26,316 bases of DNA from JBBIVP01 sp037439705 [NCBI: bacterium] (GTDB lineage Bacteria > JBBIVP01). A program made the translations under genes and the position numbers. Shown in pieces: positions 16,158 to 24,886 of this stretch. The stretch is taken from positions 1-26,316 of the forward strand of contig JBBIVP010000006.1 of NCBI GenBank assembly GCA_037439705.1, in the 5' to 3' direction. The first letter of the stretch is position 1, and each line of letters begins with the position of its first letter. The notes under the pieces were generated by a model, which searched no databases, was not told where the DNA came from, and was given only the letters and a program-made list of their open reading frames with translations.

Positions 16158-16603
16158 TGTCTCTTGAAATAAGGGAAGCAATTAAAGAAAAGGAGGAATG
16201 TTTTAAAATAAGAAAGAAAATTTTTGTAGAAAAGCTTGGTTTATTCCACGAAACTGATATTGATGAATACGACATGGACACCAGAACCATTCATATACTT
16301 GCACTTTATGACGGAATGCCTGTCGGGACAGTTCGCATAATAGATGAAGGTAATGGAATTTTCAGAGGAAGCAGACTTGCTGTTCTCCCTCAAGCTCCTC
16401 CCCTTACAGGTTTCAAACTTGTCCGATATGCGATGAATGCTGTGAAAAACAGGGGTGGAAAGTTTTTCCGGGCTTTCGTCCTTCCAGAACTTGAAGGATT
16501 TTTTAAAAGATGTGGATGGATTTGGAAAGGAGAAACTCTAATCTATGCGGGAAGAAAACATTTAATTATGTTTGCAAAATTAAATCTGAAGGACTCCTTT
16601 TAA
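16157..16603 (+). CDS. GNAT acyltransferase of the MSMEG_0567/Sll0786 type (NitE-like)
   Basis: A 148-residue GNAT-fold protein. The segment KIRKKIFVEKLGLFHETDIDEYD (about residues 17-39, shown here only as the key pattern R-x3-F-V-E-x-x-G-L-F-x-x-T-D-x-D-E) is the family signature of the Nit1C-cluster acetyltransferases. It is followed by a beta strand plus VGTVRI (104-109 region in family terms) and GSRLAVLP with FKLVRYAM. The substrate is unknown. The start overlaps the nrdR stop (TAATG). The two genes that follow (16649, 17569) are the AIR-synthase-like and radical SAM members of the same cluster, which strengthens the call. Confidence 0.8.
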   Translation: MSLEIREAIKEKEECFKIRKKIFVEKLGLFHETDIDEYDMDTRTIHILALYDGMPVGTVRIIDEGNGIFRGSRLAVLPQAPPLTGFKLVRYAMNAVKNRGGKFFRAFVLPELEGFFKRCGWIWKGETLIYAGRKHLIMFAKLNLKDSF

Positions 16604-16611
16604 CGAGGTGC

Positions 16612-16641
16612 TTGAAAATCCCGGTATTTATGAGATATAAA
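16612..16641 (+). promoter_or_regulatory. Promoter for a leaderless transcript (AIR-synthase-like operon)
   Basis: TTGAAA (16612-16617), 18-base spacer, TATAAA (16636-16641). The ATG at 16649 is 7 bases after the -10 box, exactly as at 12563. There is no Shine-Dalgarno site. Both sites begin TTGAAAATC. Confidence 0.6.
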
Positions 16642-16648
16642 TTTCAAA

Positions 16649-17578
16649 ATGGCGAAAAATATGCAGATAATTTCCAGAAATTATTTTAAATCCTTTAAAA
16701 GATGGATAAAAGAAATGAAGGAAGGTGCCGGGATTTCTATGAAGGAGTTTTCCATTAAAAAATCAGAAGACGGGCACGAAATCCTAGGAAAGGGAATTGT
16801 GGTTACTGCAGATGGTATTCTTCCAGAACTTTTGAAAAATTCTCCGTTTTTCGCAGGATGGTCATCGGTTGTGGTCGTCCATTCGGATATGATTGCTTCC
16901 GGTGGAAAACCCCTTGAACTCTTTGTGTGTATCTGCGCAGAAGACAAAAAGAATTTGAGGACAATTCTTTCTGGAATAAAATCTGCTTCCACCCTTTTGA
17001 GGATTCCAGTTTCGGGAGGGCATACAATCCTTAAAAGTCCTCCGTCTCTGAGCACATTTTTGGTAGGTGAAAAAAAAGCAAGGAATATAAAAACTGGCAA
17101 GAATCTGGTTATAGGACTGATTTTTGATGAAAATGGAAAAAAGGGGACAAAGTTTTTTCCTTCATGGAACATCTTTTATAGAAGTTCATCAGAAGAAATA
17201 GAAATGAAAAGGAATTGCGTCCTTGAGATAACAAAACTTTCCTTCCTTGTTAAAGACATAAGCACAGGAGGAATTCTCGGAACCTGTGCCATAGCGCTTG
17301 AAAGCATGGGGACTGGCGGAGAGGTGGAGATTGATAGAATTTCCCCGCCTCCCGGGATTGACCTTGGATACTGGCTTAAAGCCTTTCAAAGTTTCGGATT
17401 TATTGTTTTTACTAAAGGCGAACTGGTAGATATAATAAAAAACAAGTGTGAAAAAAATGGATTGGGATTTGAAGTGATAGGAAGGACATTGAAGGAAAGA
17501 ATTTTCTATGTAATTTACAATTCAAAGAGGATAAAGTTCTTTGACTTTTCAAAAGAGAGGATTCTCAAATGGCGTTGA
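16649..17578 (+). CDS. AIR-synthase-related PurM-like protein (Sll0787/NitF-like)
   Basis: A 309-residue member of the PurM/SelD/HypE/ThiL ATP-binding superfamily. The segments FFAGWSSVVVVHSDMIASGG (67-86) and IPVSGGHT (119-126) match the Sll0787-type AIR-synthase-related proteins of Nit1C clusters. Those have a WFAGW...SDIAAMGG region and an I-V-G-G-H-T motif. It is expected to bind ATP and activate a carbonyl, amide or carboxylate oxygen, but no reaction is established. It is not purM itself: no pur genes are nearby and the N-terminus differs. It has its own promoter and overlaps the radical SAM gene by ten bases. Confidence 0.78.
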   Translation: MAKNMQIISRNYFKSFKRWIKEMKEGAGISMKEFSIKKSEDGHEILGKGIVVTADGILPELLKNSPFFAGWSSVVVVHSDMIASGGKPLELFVCICAEDKKNLRTILSGIKSASTLLRIPVSGGHTILKSPPSLSTFLVGEKKARNIKTGKNLVIGLIFDENGKKGTKFFPSWNIFYRSSSEEIEMKRNCVLEITKLSFLVKDISTGGILGTCAIALESMGTGGEVEIDRISPPPGIDLGYWLKAFQSFGFIVFTKGELVDIIKNKCEKNGLGFEVIGRTLKERIFYVIYNSKRIKFFDFSKERILKWR

Positions 17579-18621
17579 GCCATCTTCAAAGAATAAAAAT
17601 TGAACTTCTATGCCATGGAATAAGGATTGGTGAGATGAAGAAAAATTTTACAAGGTACAGGTTCAAAAGAGCCTCCCTTTCAGAAGGACTCTATTTCGTT
17701 CTGAAAAAGAACGGAGAGGAAACAGTAGCAAATCTTCCGGTTTTTGAGGATTTTGTTGAAACCTCACCATTTTTTTACAGGGACGGGGTTATTTATAAAA
17801 ATACCTCTCCTTTATGCGAGGCTGAAATCATAGCAGAGCCTCCGTGGTATAAAGAACTTCTTCCTGATGGCAGGGAATTTCAGAGCATTCTCCAACAACA
17901 TGGAAAGGATGTTCTCGCAATTGCAATTTCTGATTGTTATTTTAAAAGGGAAGGGAGGGGATGCCTGTTTTGCGCCCTTAGAAATAATGGTGAAATGAAA
18001 AGGGCAGAGGATGTGGAACATGTGATAAAAAAATTGAAAAATGAAGGATTTTATTATAGAGAATTAAACATAAATTCAGGAACAATAGATGAGAAAAATT
18101 TTGGCGCAGAGATATATGGAGAAATTGCAAAAATAGGAAAAAAAGAAGGGTTCATGGTTTACATTCAGATTCCTCCTGTAGAAAGGGAAACCATGATATT
18201 TTTAAAGGAGTCAGGTGTTGATTCGGTAAGCATAAACCTTGAGATATACAATGACGAAATAAGAAAGAAAATTTGTCCTGGAAAATCGGGAATAGAAAAG
18301 AGAAGGTATTTCAAAGCACTTTCAGATGCAGTGGAGGTGTTTGGACCATCGCAGGTTTCCTCATGGCTTATCATAGGGCTTGAGCCTGAGGAAGATACAA
18401 TGAAAGGAATAGATGAGATTATAAAATGCGGTGCAATACCGCATCCGAGCATATTTCGTCCTCTGAAGGGCTCAAAACTGGAAAATCTTCCGCCTCCATC
18501 TCCTGAAACCTCAATGAGAATTTATACCTACCTTAATGAAAAACTTAAAAAAAATGGACCGAAGGTTCACCTGTCAAAAGCAGCGTGTGTGAACTGTGGA
18601 TGCTGTTCGGTGATGGGATGA
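17569..18621 (+). CDS. Radical SAM protein of the MSMEG_0568 type (NitD-like)
   Basis: A 350-residue radical SAM enzyme with an atypical cluster motif C123-x8-C132-x2-C135 (SDCYFKREGRGCLFC) in place of C-x3-C-x2-C. This spacing, the long N-terminal extension and the C-terminal Cys group C340-x2-C343-x-C345-C346 set it apart from MoaA or RlmN. The C-terminal group could bind a second metal centre. Motifs LNINSGT and SWLIIGLEPEEDT fit the barrel. Together with the two preceding genes it forms the acyltransferase / PurM-like / radical SAM set of Nit1C clusters. Its chemistry is unknown. Its stop overlaps the start of the TatD fusion gene (ATGA). Confidence 0.78.
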   Translation: MALSHLQRIKIELLCHGIRIGEMKKNFTRYRFKRASLSEGLYFVLKKNGEETVANLPVFEDFVETSPFFYRDGVIYKNTSPLCEAEIIAEPPWYKELLPDGREFQSILQQHGKDVLAIAISDCYFKREGRGCLFCALRNNGEMKRAEDVEHVIKKLKNEGFYYRELNINSGTIDEKNFGAEIYGEIAKIGKKEGFMVYIQIPPVERETMIFLKESGVDSVSINLEIYNDEIRKKICPGKSGIEKRRYFKALSDAVEVFGPSQVSSWLIIGLEPEEDTMKGIDEIIKCGAIPHPSIFRPLKGSKLENLPPPSPETSMRIYTYLNEKLKKNGPKVHLSKAACVNCGCCSVMG

Positions 18622-19991
18622 AAATAGCTGATTCACATGCCCATCTGAATTTTCCTGATTATGATAAAGATAGAGAAGAAGTAATTAAAAGGGCTTATGA
18701 TGGAAAGGTAAGAATAATAATAAACATAGGTTCAGGCAACGGAAAAGATGGTATAAAAGATTCCCTTGAACTTGCTCGTTCTTATGATTTTATATATTCT
18801 ACCATTGGAATTCATCCTCATGAAGCAGATTCTGTAGATTTTGAAGAAATTCTATCCTTTTCTTCTGAAAATAAAATTGTAGCAGTTGGAGAATGTGGGC
18901 TTGATTTCTACAAAAACTATTCTCCAAGGGAAAAACAGATTACAGTTTTTAAGAAACATATTGAATTCGCCCTTCAAAAAAATCTACCCCTCATAATTCA
19001 CTCAAGAAATGCAGGAGACGAAGTTATGAAGATTCTAAATAAAGGTGATGTTTGGAAAAATGGTATTATATTTCACTGCTTTTCAGGAGACGAAGGACTG
19101 GCTGATGAAATAATAAAACTCGGAGGTTTTATATCTTTTGCAGGAAACATCACATACAGAAATTCAGAGGCAGTAAAAAATCTTGTCAGAAAAATTCCTG
19201 ATGAGAGAATTCTCGTTGAAACTGACTGCCCATTTCTTTCGCCTGTGCCATATAGAGGTAAAAGAAATGAACCCCTTTATGTATGGATGACTGCAGACTT
19301 TCTTGCAAAGATAAGGGGAATAACTGCGGAAGATATGGGCAGAATTTCTTTCGTTAATACAGTGAGGGTTTTCAAACTTCCTGTGAAAATAGAGCCATCC
19401 ATTGTTTATAAAATAAGGCGTTCCCTTTACATAAACCTTACAAATGAGTGCACTCTCTCCTGTACATTTTGTGGAAAAAAGAGGTCATATTTTGTGAAGG
19501 GACACTATCTCAAACTTGAAAGGGAACCATCCGTTGAAGAGGTTCTCTCGGAGATAAAATGTTATAGCAGAGATTCCTTTGACGAGGTTGTTTTCTGCGG
19601 ATATGGAGAACCCCTTTTGAGGCTTGATAAAGTTAAAGAAATTGGAAGGGAATTAAAATCGACGGGAATAAAGACGAGAATTGACACCGATGGACTTGCA
19701 AATCTGGTTTACCGAAGGAACATAGTTCCTGAACTTTCAGGAATGATAGACTGCGTTTCTGTAAGCCTGAATGCTCCTGACGAAGAAACCTATGCAAAGA
19801 TATGTCCCTCCCCTTACGGGAGGGAAGCATGGAGGCATGCCTGCGAATTTGTTAAGGAGTGCACAAAATTCATTCCCGAGGTAATAATAACTGCAGTATC
19901 ATTACCTTCCATTTCCTATGAAGACATGGATAAACTTGCAAAAACTCTCGGTGTCAAATTCAGAATTAGAGAATATAATGAACTCGGCTAA
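18618..19991 (+). CDS. TatD-family hydrolase fused to a radical SAM domain
   Basis: A 457-residue two-domain protein. Residues 1-255 are a complete TatD metal-dependent hydrolase with metal ligands H7 and H9 (DSHAHL), E92 (GECGLDFYK), H128 (IHSRN), H153 (FHCFSG) and D203 (ETDCPFLSP). Residues about 265-457 are a small radical SAM domain with C278-x3-C282-x2-C285 (NECTLSCTFCGKK) and GYGEPLL (328-334). This domain resembles the TatD-associated radical SAM family, which is usually a separate neighbouring gene. The ATG at 18618 gives the standard TatD N-terminus and an ATGA overlap with the gene before. TatD proteins are nucleases; what the second domain modifies is unknown. Confidence 0.9.
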   Translation: MKIADSHAHLNFPDYDKDREEVIKRAYDGKVRIIINIGSGNGKDGIKDSLELARSYDFIYSTIGIHPHEADSVDFEEILSFSSENKIVAVGECGLDFYKNYSPREKQITVFKKHIEFALQKNLPLIIHSRNAGDEVMKILNKGDVWKNGIIFHCFSGDEGLADEIIKLGGFISFAGNITYRNSEAVKNLVRKIPDERILVETDCPFLSPVPYRGKRNEPLYVWMTADFLAKIRGITAEDMGRISFVNTVRVFKLPVKIEPSIVYKIRRSLYINLTNECTLSCTFCGKKRSYFVKGHYLKLEREPSVEEVLSEIKCYSRDSFDEVVFCGYGEPLLRLDKVKEIGRELKSTGIKTRIDTDGLANLVYRRNIVPELSGMIDCVSVSLNAPDEETYAKICPSPYGREAWRHACEFVKECTKFIPEVIITAVSLPSISYEDMDKLAKTLGVKFRIREYNELG

Positions 19992-21114
19992 AAAAATTTC
20001 AAATGTTCTGATGAATGGCGGGGTTATTCTTTTTTCGGTTTCTCCATTCTTCTCAAATATCCCGTTTGACATAGGACTTTTTCTATTTTTTACAGGCTAC
20101 TTATTCAAAGAAAAGAGACTCTCTATTTTTGAAAGAATTGATAAGCCCTATATTGCCCTTTTTCTCGCTGGTGTAATATCAATTTTTTTTTCTTCCGCGC
20201 CCCTTGAAACCCTTGCAAAAATCAGATTCTTTCGTTTCTTTTTACTCGTTCCATTTTTGAGGATATATTTTGAAGAAAAAAATGAGAAAGATGTAATAAA
20301 AATTGCCCTCATTTCAGGCATAATAATAGGTTCATGCATACTTTTAACCACTCTTCTCAACACAAGGAATTTCCCATTCTACCTTCACTACCACTTTGAA
20401 AACGATGGAAGGATTATCCCGCAGTGGTCTCAGGTTTTCTTCTTTTATCTCATTCCTTCCGTTTATCTTATCTTAAAAAGAAAGTTCTCAATTCCGTCTC
20501 TTCTTTTTTCTCTCATCGCAATTTCAATTATTCTGCTTTCAAAAACGAGAAGCACATTTATAGCAATTTTTTGTGTTCTTTTTGTCATTCCGTTTTTCAC
20601 ATCAAAAAAGTTGCTTCTTATTCCGGTTTCCTGCCTTCTTCTCTTGTTTCTTTATTCCCATTTTTATCCATCTTCCCACACCTCAATTTTATTAAAAAGT
20701 GTGCTCGCACCTTTTGATAAAAATAATCCGAGGTTCGGCTCAAACATGGAAAGGGTTGAAATGATTAAAGAGGCATTCTCAAGAGAGCCATTAAAAATTA
20801 TCACCGGAAGCGGTTTTGACTCCTACGAGTTCATCACAAAAACCCCTCACAGGAGGATTTTTTCCGACCCAATCCATACGCTTGTATGCACTGGGATTCT
20901 TGGACTTATTTCATTTCTATGGCTGATAATCCACTGGTTCAGGAAATCCATAAGCCATGAAAATAGAAAAAATTTTGTCCCAATTTCCCTCGTAGTGGGG
21001 ATTTTGGTGGCAGGGCTTTTTGAACCAAATTTTTATAACACCGAAACCCTCCTTTCTTTACTCTTTCTTTTTACATGGTATACTGAAAAAGGTGAAGGAA
21101 GGAGAGAGGCTTAA
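19978..21114 (+). CDS. O-antigen ligase/polymerase-like membrane protein
   Basis: A 378-residue protein with about ten hydrophobic segments spread over its length and a large outside loop near residues 220-310. That loop contains NPRFGSNMERVEMIKEAF...GSGFDSYEF and a downstream DPIHT with a His. This is the layout of the Wzy_C/WaaL family, which transfers or polymerises undecaprenyl-linked glycans at the periplasmic face of the inner membrane. The specific role (ligase or polymerase) cannot be told. The start is ATG 19978, 14 bases inside the upstream gene. A longer frame from 19918 would add 20 polar residues. Its end overlaps the UDP-sugar pyrophosphorylase gene. Confidence 0.75.
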   Translation: MNSAKKISNVLMNGGVILFSVSPFFSNIPFDIGLFLFFTGYLFKEKRLSIFERIDKPYIALFLAGVISIFFSSAPLETLAKIRFFRFFLLVPFLRIYFEEKNEKDVIKIALISGIIIGSCILLTTLLNTRNFPFYLHYHFENDGRIIPQWSQVFFFYLIPSVYLILKRKFSIPSLLFSLIAISIILLSKTRSTFIAIFCVLFVIPFFTSKKLLLIPVSCLLLLFLYSHFYPSSHTSILLKSVLAPFDKNNPRFGSNMERVEMIKEAFSREPLKIITGSGFDSYEFITKTPHRRIFSDPIHTLVCTGILGLISFLWLIIHWFRKSISHENRKNFVPISLVVGILVAGLFEPNFYNTETLLSLLFLFTWYTEKGEGRREA

Positions 21115-22780
21115 AGATATTCTCAAAAGCATGGATATGGAGGAGGCATACGAAAAATATGTGAGGGGACTTTCTGAAGATGCTGTTTATAGGCTCCTTC
21201 ATGAAATTGAAAGGGTAGACAAAAAAAGGTTGATGGAGCACAAAAAGATACTTCTTGAGCATAATAAGGGAGTATCTCCACTCAATCTGGAAGAAGTAGA
21301 GCCCGTTGAGGCGAAGGAAATTACCCCTGAACTTGAAGAGATAGGAATTAATTCTCTAAAAAACGGAGAATGGTCTGATGCCATTCTTGCGGGAGGTGCT
21401 GGAACAAGGTTCTTTTCTGAACTCGGCGAGGCAAATTTGAAATCAAAAGGACTCTTTCCGATAACCCCTCTTGGAAGACATTCCTTTCTTGAATTTTTCC
21501 TCTCAGAAATCCTTTCTACAGGAATCTCCTGCGGAAGGCTTCCCATCTGTCTCATAATGACGAGTTCCATAACCGATGAGGAGATTAAAAACTGGATAAA
21601 GAGGGAGGAAATTTTTGGCTTTCCAAAAGAAGCTGTAATCATTTTTCAGCAGGAAGAGCACCCGAGACTTGATGATGATAGCTCTTTGATCGTTTTAAAT
21701 GATGGAAGCCTCTCATGGACAGGGGATGGACACGGTGGAATATACAGGGCACTTTTGAAGAAAAGAAATGGTGAATCCGTTCTTGAAAGAATTTCAAAGG
21801 AAGGAATCAAGTACATGGTCATCCACAATGTGGACAATATACTCTCAAGACCATTTGAGCCTGGAAGGCTTGGATTTCACATAAAAGGCAATTATCTTTT
21901 TACGATGTCCTGTGTGGAGAGAACAGACCCCGACGAAAAAATAGGAATAGCAGTTTACCTTAAAAAAGAAAATAGATTAGGGGTTGTTGAATACAGCGTC
22001 TGTTCACCCGAAATTATGAAAGCGGTTCAAAAAAATGGGAAACTCGTGTTCAATGCAGGACACATCAACACAAACCTTGTTTCTATACCTGCAATAAGGG
22101 AAGATGTTCCTCCTACCCTTTATACAGGTAAACCCATAAAGATAGGAGAAAGGATGGTTATGAGCAGTTCCTTGGAGGTCCTCAACCAGACCCTCGTCCA
22201 GATGCTTCCAAAGGAAAGAGTTGGGGTATGCAGTGTAAAAAGGGAAAAGTTTTTCTCTCCAACAAAATCCGTAAAGGGAAGGGATTCTGTGGATGATACA
22301 AGGAAAAATTTTTCTCTGTATTTTTCAGAGATACTTAAAAATTGTGGAGCCATTGTAAAGGATGGAGCAGTTGTTGAGATAAATCCCTGTTGTGGATTGA
22401 GTGAGAAGGATTTAAAAGAAATGGGAATAGGCGAAGGATGGTTTGTGGGGAAAAATTCCTCTCTTTATCTATGTGCAAAATTTGGAATCTCCAACTCTTC
22501 GCCTTTTGATAGAGAACTTATCCTTGAAGATGGTGCATCCTTAATTTTAAAGGTTAGAAAGCCCTTTGGAAATCCGAAATTGCGGAAAGGAAGGTTCATA
22601 GAGCCAGACCCAGAAACAGCAGGGAAGGTTAGATTGGGAAAGAAGGTTGGGATATCAAAGGGTGTAAGGGTTGAGATAGAAATAGAAGGCAATGGAATTC
22701 TTGAGGTAAAAGATCATTACACCTTTTCAACCTCATCCATCATAAAAATTGGAAACGGTGAAAGGATAATTTTGAAGTAA
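21092..22780 (+). CDS. UDPGP-type UDP-sugar (UDP-HexNAc) pyrophosphorylase
   Basis: About 562 residues from a GTG start. It has the UDPGP nucleotidyltransferase signature LAGGAGTRF (99-107), a following KSKGLFPITP and the substrate-site GDGHGGIYRALLKK. It also has the metal-binding region VIHNVDNILSRP and NAGHINTNL, and a C-terminal beta-helix-like part. The eukaryote-like UDP-GlcNAc/GalNAc pyrophosphorylase (UAP/AGX) class has the same order and a similar N-terminal helix (EEAYEKYVRGLSED). It would supply an activated sugar for cell-surface glycans, fitting the O-antigen-type gene before it. The start is uncertain: ATG 21131 or 21137 would shorten it, but GTG 21092 matches the family N-terminus better. 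Confidence 0.78.
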   Translation: MKEGERLKDILKSMDMEEAYEKYVRGLSEDAVYRLLHEIERVDKKRLMEHKKILLEHNKGVSPLNLEEVEPVEAKEITPELEEIGINSLKNGEWSDAILAGGAGTRFFSELGEANLKSKGLFPITPLGRHSFLEFFLSEILSTGISCGRLPICLIMTSSITDEEIKNWIKREEIFGFPKEAVIIFQQEEHPRLDDDSSLIVLNDGSLSWTGDGHGGIYRALLKKRNGESVLERISKEGIKYMVIHNVDNILSRPFEPGRLGFHIKGNYLFTMSCVERTDPDEKIGIAVYLKKENRLGVVEYSVCSPEIMKAVQKNGKLVFNAGHINTNLVSIPAIREDVPPTLYTGKPIKIGERMVMSSSLEVLNQTLVQMLPKERVGVCSVKREKFFSPTKSVKGRDSVDDTRKNFSLYFSEILKNCGAIVKDGAVVEINPCCGLSEKDLKEMGIGEGWFVGKNSSLYLCAKFGISNSSPFDRELILEDGASLILKVRKPFGNPKLRKGRFIEPDPETAGKVRLGKKVGISKGVRVEIEIEGNGILEVKDHYTFSTSSIIKIGNGERIILK

Positions 22781-22810
22781 AATTTCCCTCCCCTCCTCAA
22801 CGAATTTTAC
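22777..22810. terminator. Inverted repeat between convergent genes
   Basis: GTAAAATT (22777-22784) and AATTTTAC (22803-22810) form perfect 8-base arms around an 18-base C-rich loop. Each arm contains the stop codon of one of the converging genes (TAA of the UDP-sugar gene and, on the other strand, TAA of groEL). It could stop transcription from both sides, though the stem is AT-rich. Confidence 0.4.
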
Positions 22811-24540
22811 ATTTCGTAGTCAGGTGGCATATGAGGGATTTTTTCTTCCTTCTTTGGTTTTTCAGCAATCATCACTTCGGTGGTGAGCAGGAGTGAGGCA
22901 ACATTAGCCGCGCTCTGAAGGGCAGTTCTTACTACTTTTGTTGGGTCAATAACTCCGGTCTCAACGAGGTCTTCAAATTTTTCAGTCTGGGCATTGAACC
23001 CGAGGTTTCCTTTTCCCTGTTTGATCTTTTCAACAACGATGCTTCCATCATATCCAGCATTCTGAGCTATCCATCTTGCTGGCTCCTCAAGTGCCTTTTT
23101 CACTATATGGACACCAAATATCTCATCACCCTGGAGGGTGTAGAAAGAGTCGGGATGTGGAAGTTTCAATTCTTCAGGAGGAATATCTTTTTCTTTTCTC
23201 TTCCTTTCAAGTTCTTCCTCGTGCGCCTTTTTCAGATTTTTAAGAGCGGCTTCCGGATCTTCCAGGACTTTTGAAGCCCTTATGTAGGCAACGCCACCAC
23301 CACAAACTATACCTTCTTCAACCGCAGCCTTTGTAGCGTGAAGGGCATCTTCAACCCTTGCTTTCTTTTCCTTCATTGCGGGTTCAGTTGGCGCTCCAAC
23401 ATGGATAACTGCCACTCCTCCTGCAAGTTTGGCTAATCTCTCCTGAAGTTTTTCTCTGTCATAATCGGAGGTGGTTTCTTCAATCTGTTTTCTTATCTGG
23501 GCTATTCTTCCTTTTATTTCCTCCTTGCTTCCATGACCATCTACAATCGTTGTGTGTTCCTTATCAACAATGACTTTTCCAGCCCTTCCAAGTTCGCTCA
23601 ACTGGACACTTTCAAGCTTTATGCCGAGTTCATCTGCTATCATCTTTCCACCTGTAAGAATAGCAATGTCCTCAAGCATTGCCTTTCTCCTCTCGCCAAA
23701 GCCTGGAGCCTTTACCGCACAGCATTTGAGTACTCCGCGTACCTTATTTACCACCAAAGTAGCAAGGGCTTCTCCTTCCACATCCTCTGCTATAATGAGA
23801 AGGGGCTTTCCTTCCCTTGCAATTTTTTCCAGAAGCGGGAGAAGTTCTTTCATATTGCTTATTTTTTTCTCGTGGCACAGGATGTAAGCATCCTCAAGAA
23901 CGCATTCCATCTTTTCAGGATCTGTTATGAAGTAAGGAGAGAGGTATCCCCTGTCAAACTGCATTCCTTCCACAAGTTCAAGGGTTGTCTCAAGTCCTTT
24001 TGCTTCCTCAACAGTGATAACGCCCTCCTTTCCAACCTTTTCCATCGCCTCAGCTAATATGGCGCCTATGGATTCATCATTATTGGCAGAGATTGTTCCA
24101 ACCTGCTGGATCTCTTTTTTATCTTTTGTAACTTTTGAAAGATTATTCTGTAGTTCGTACACAACCAGTTCTACTGCCTTCTCAATTCCCCTCTGTATGT
24201 CCATAGGATTATGTCCTGCTACAATAAGCTTAAGTCCTTCTTTATATATTGCCTGAGCAAGAACAGCAGCAGTGGTGGTTCCATCTCCAGCCACCTCGGA
24301 AGTCTTGCTTGCTACTTCCTTGATGAGTTGTGCTCCCATATTCTCAAATTTATCTTCAAGTTCTACCTCTTTTGCTACTGTTACACCGTCTTTTGTGACT
24401 AAAGGTGCGCCAAATGTCTTTTCTATTATCACATTCCTTCCCCTTGGGCCGAGTGTGGCCTTTACAGCATTCGCTATTATGTCTACTCCCTTCGTTATTT
24501 TATCCCTTGCCTTATCACTAAAAGTTAATTCCTTCGCCAT
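22807..24540 (-). CDS. groEL: Chaperonin GroEL, with equatorial insertion
   Basis: A 577-residue Hsp60 chaperonin that folds proteins inside a double ring with GroES and ATP. Standard blocks are [11 protein letters not shown] (31-41), [13 protein letters not shown] (87-99), [16 protein letters not shown] and [13 protein letters not shown]. It is about 30 residues longer than usual. Compared with E. coli GroEL (from memory) there is an insertion of about 37 charged residues at about 430-468 ([19 protein letters not shown]... [11 protein letters not shown]). The C-terminus ends PHMPPDYEM without a GGM repeat tail. An ideal AAGGAGGTGA (24545-24554, - strand) precedes the ATG, 21 bases after groES. 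Confidence 0.96.
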   Translation of the reverse strand: MAKELTFSDKARDKITKGVDIIANAVKATLGPRGRNVIIEKTFGAPLVTKDGVTVAKEVELEDKFENMGAQLIKEVASKTSEVAGDGTTTAAVLAQAIYKEGLKLIVAGHNPMDIQRGIEKAVELVVYELQNNLSKVTKDKKEIQQVGTISANNDESIGAILAEAMEKVGKEGVITVEEAKGLETTLELVEGMQFDRGYLSPYFITDPEKMECVLEDAYILCHEKKISNMKELLPLLEKIAREGKPLLIIAEDVEGEALATLVVNKVRGVLKCCAVKAPGFGERRKAMLEDIAILTGGKMIADELGIKLESVQLSELGRAGKVIVDKEHTTIVDGHGSKEEIKGRIAQIRKQIEETTSDYDREKLQERLAKLAGGVAVIHVGAPTEPAMKEKKARVEDALHATKAAVEEGIVCGGGVAYIRASKVLEDPEAALKNLKKAHEEELERKRKEKDIPPEELKLPHPDSFYTLQGDEIFGVHIVKKALEEPARWIAQNAGYDGSIVVEKIKQGKGNLGFNAQTEKFEDLVETGVIDPTKVVRTALQSAANVASLLLTTEVMIAEKPKKEEKIPHMPPDYEM

Positions 24541-24561
24541 TTTATCACCTCCTTATTTATT

Positions 24562-24852
24562 TTAATCTTCAATTATTGCCAGAATTTCATCTTCAGAAAC
24601 AATGAGGTGTTCCTCACCATCAATTTTCACCTCTGTCCCCGCATATTTCGGGAAGAGAACCTTATCCTTCACCTTCACTTCAGGTGGTTGAATTTTTCCG
24701 TCTTCAAGAACCTTTCCCTTTCCTACTGCCATAACGATTCCTATCATCGGTTTTTCCTTTGCGGTATCCGGTAGAATTATGCCGCCCTTTGTTTTTTCAT
24801 CCTCTTCAATTCTTTTGATTAAAATTCTATCCCTTAATGGTTTTACCTTCAT
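24562..24852 (-). CDS. groES: Co-chaperonin GroES
   Basis: A 96-residue Cpn10 starting [20 protein letters not shown]. It has the mobile loop segment [15 protein letters not shown], then [40 protein letters not shown] (quoted only in outline) and the conserved terminal [10 protein letters not shown]. It caps the GroEL chamber. The ATG at 24852 is chosen because AAGGAGGTG (24858-24866, - strand) lies 5 bases upstream. The longer frame to 24897 adds 15 non-conserved residues. The promoter overlaps the end of larB; no CIRCE operator is visible. Confidence 0.96.
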   Translation of the reverse strand: MKVKPLRDRILIKRIEEDEKTKGGIILPDTAKEKPMIGIVMAVGKGKVLEDGKIQPPEVKVKDKVLFPKYAGTEVKIDGEEHLIVSEDEILAIIED

Positions 24853-24886
24853 CTTTTCACCTCCTTGTGATATTGTTTCATTACTC

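Noticed and set aside
16649-17578. Phosphoribosylformylglycinamidine cyclo-ligase (purM)
   Set aside because: The FFAGW...SDMIASGG block and its neighbours match the AIR-synthase-related Nit1C family; no purine genes are near and the N-terminus differs.
23533-24565. Long ORFs on the + strand across groEL
   Set aside because: They are antisense shadows of groEL; no family motif, and groEL codons explain the open frames.
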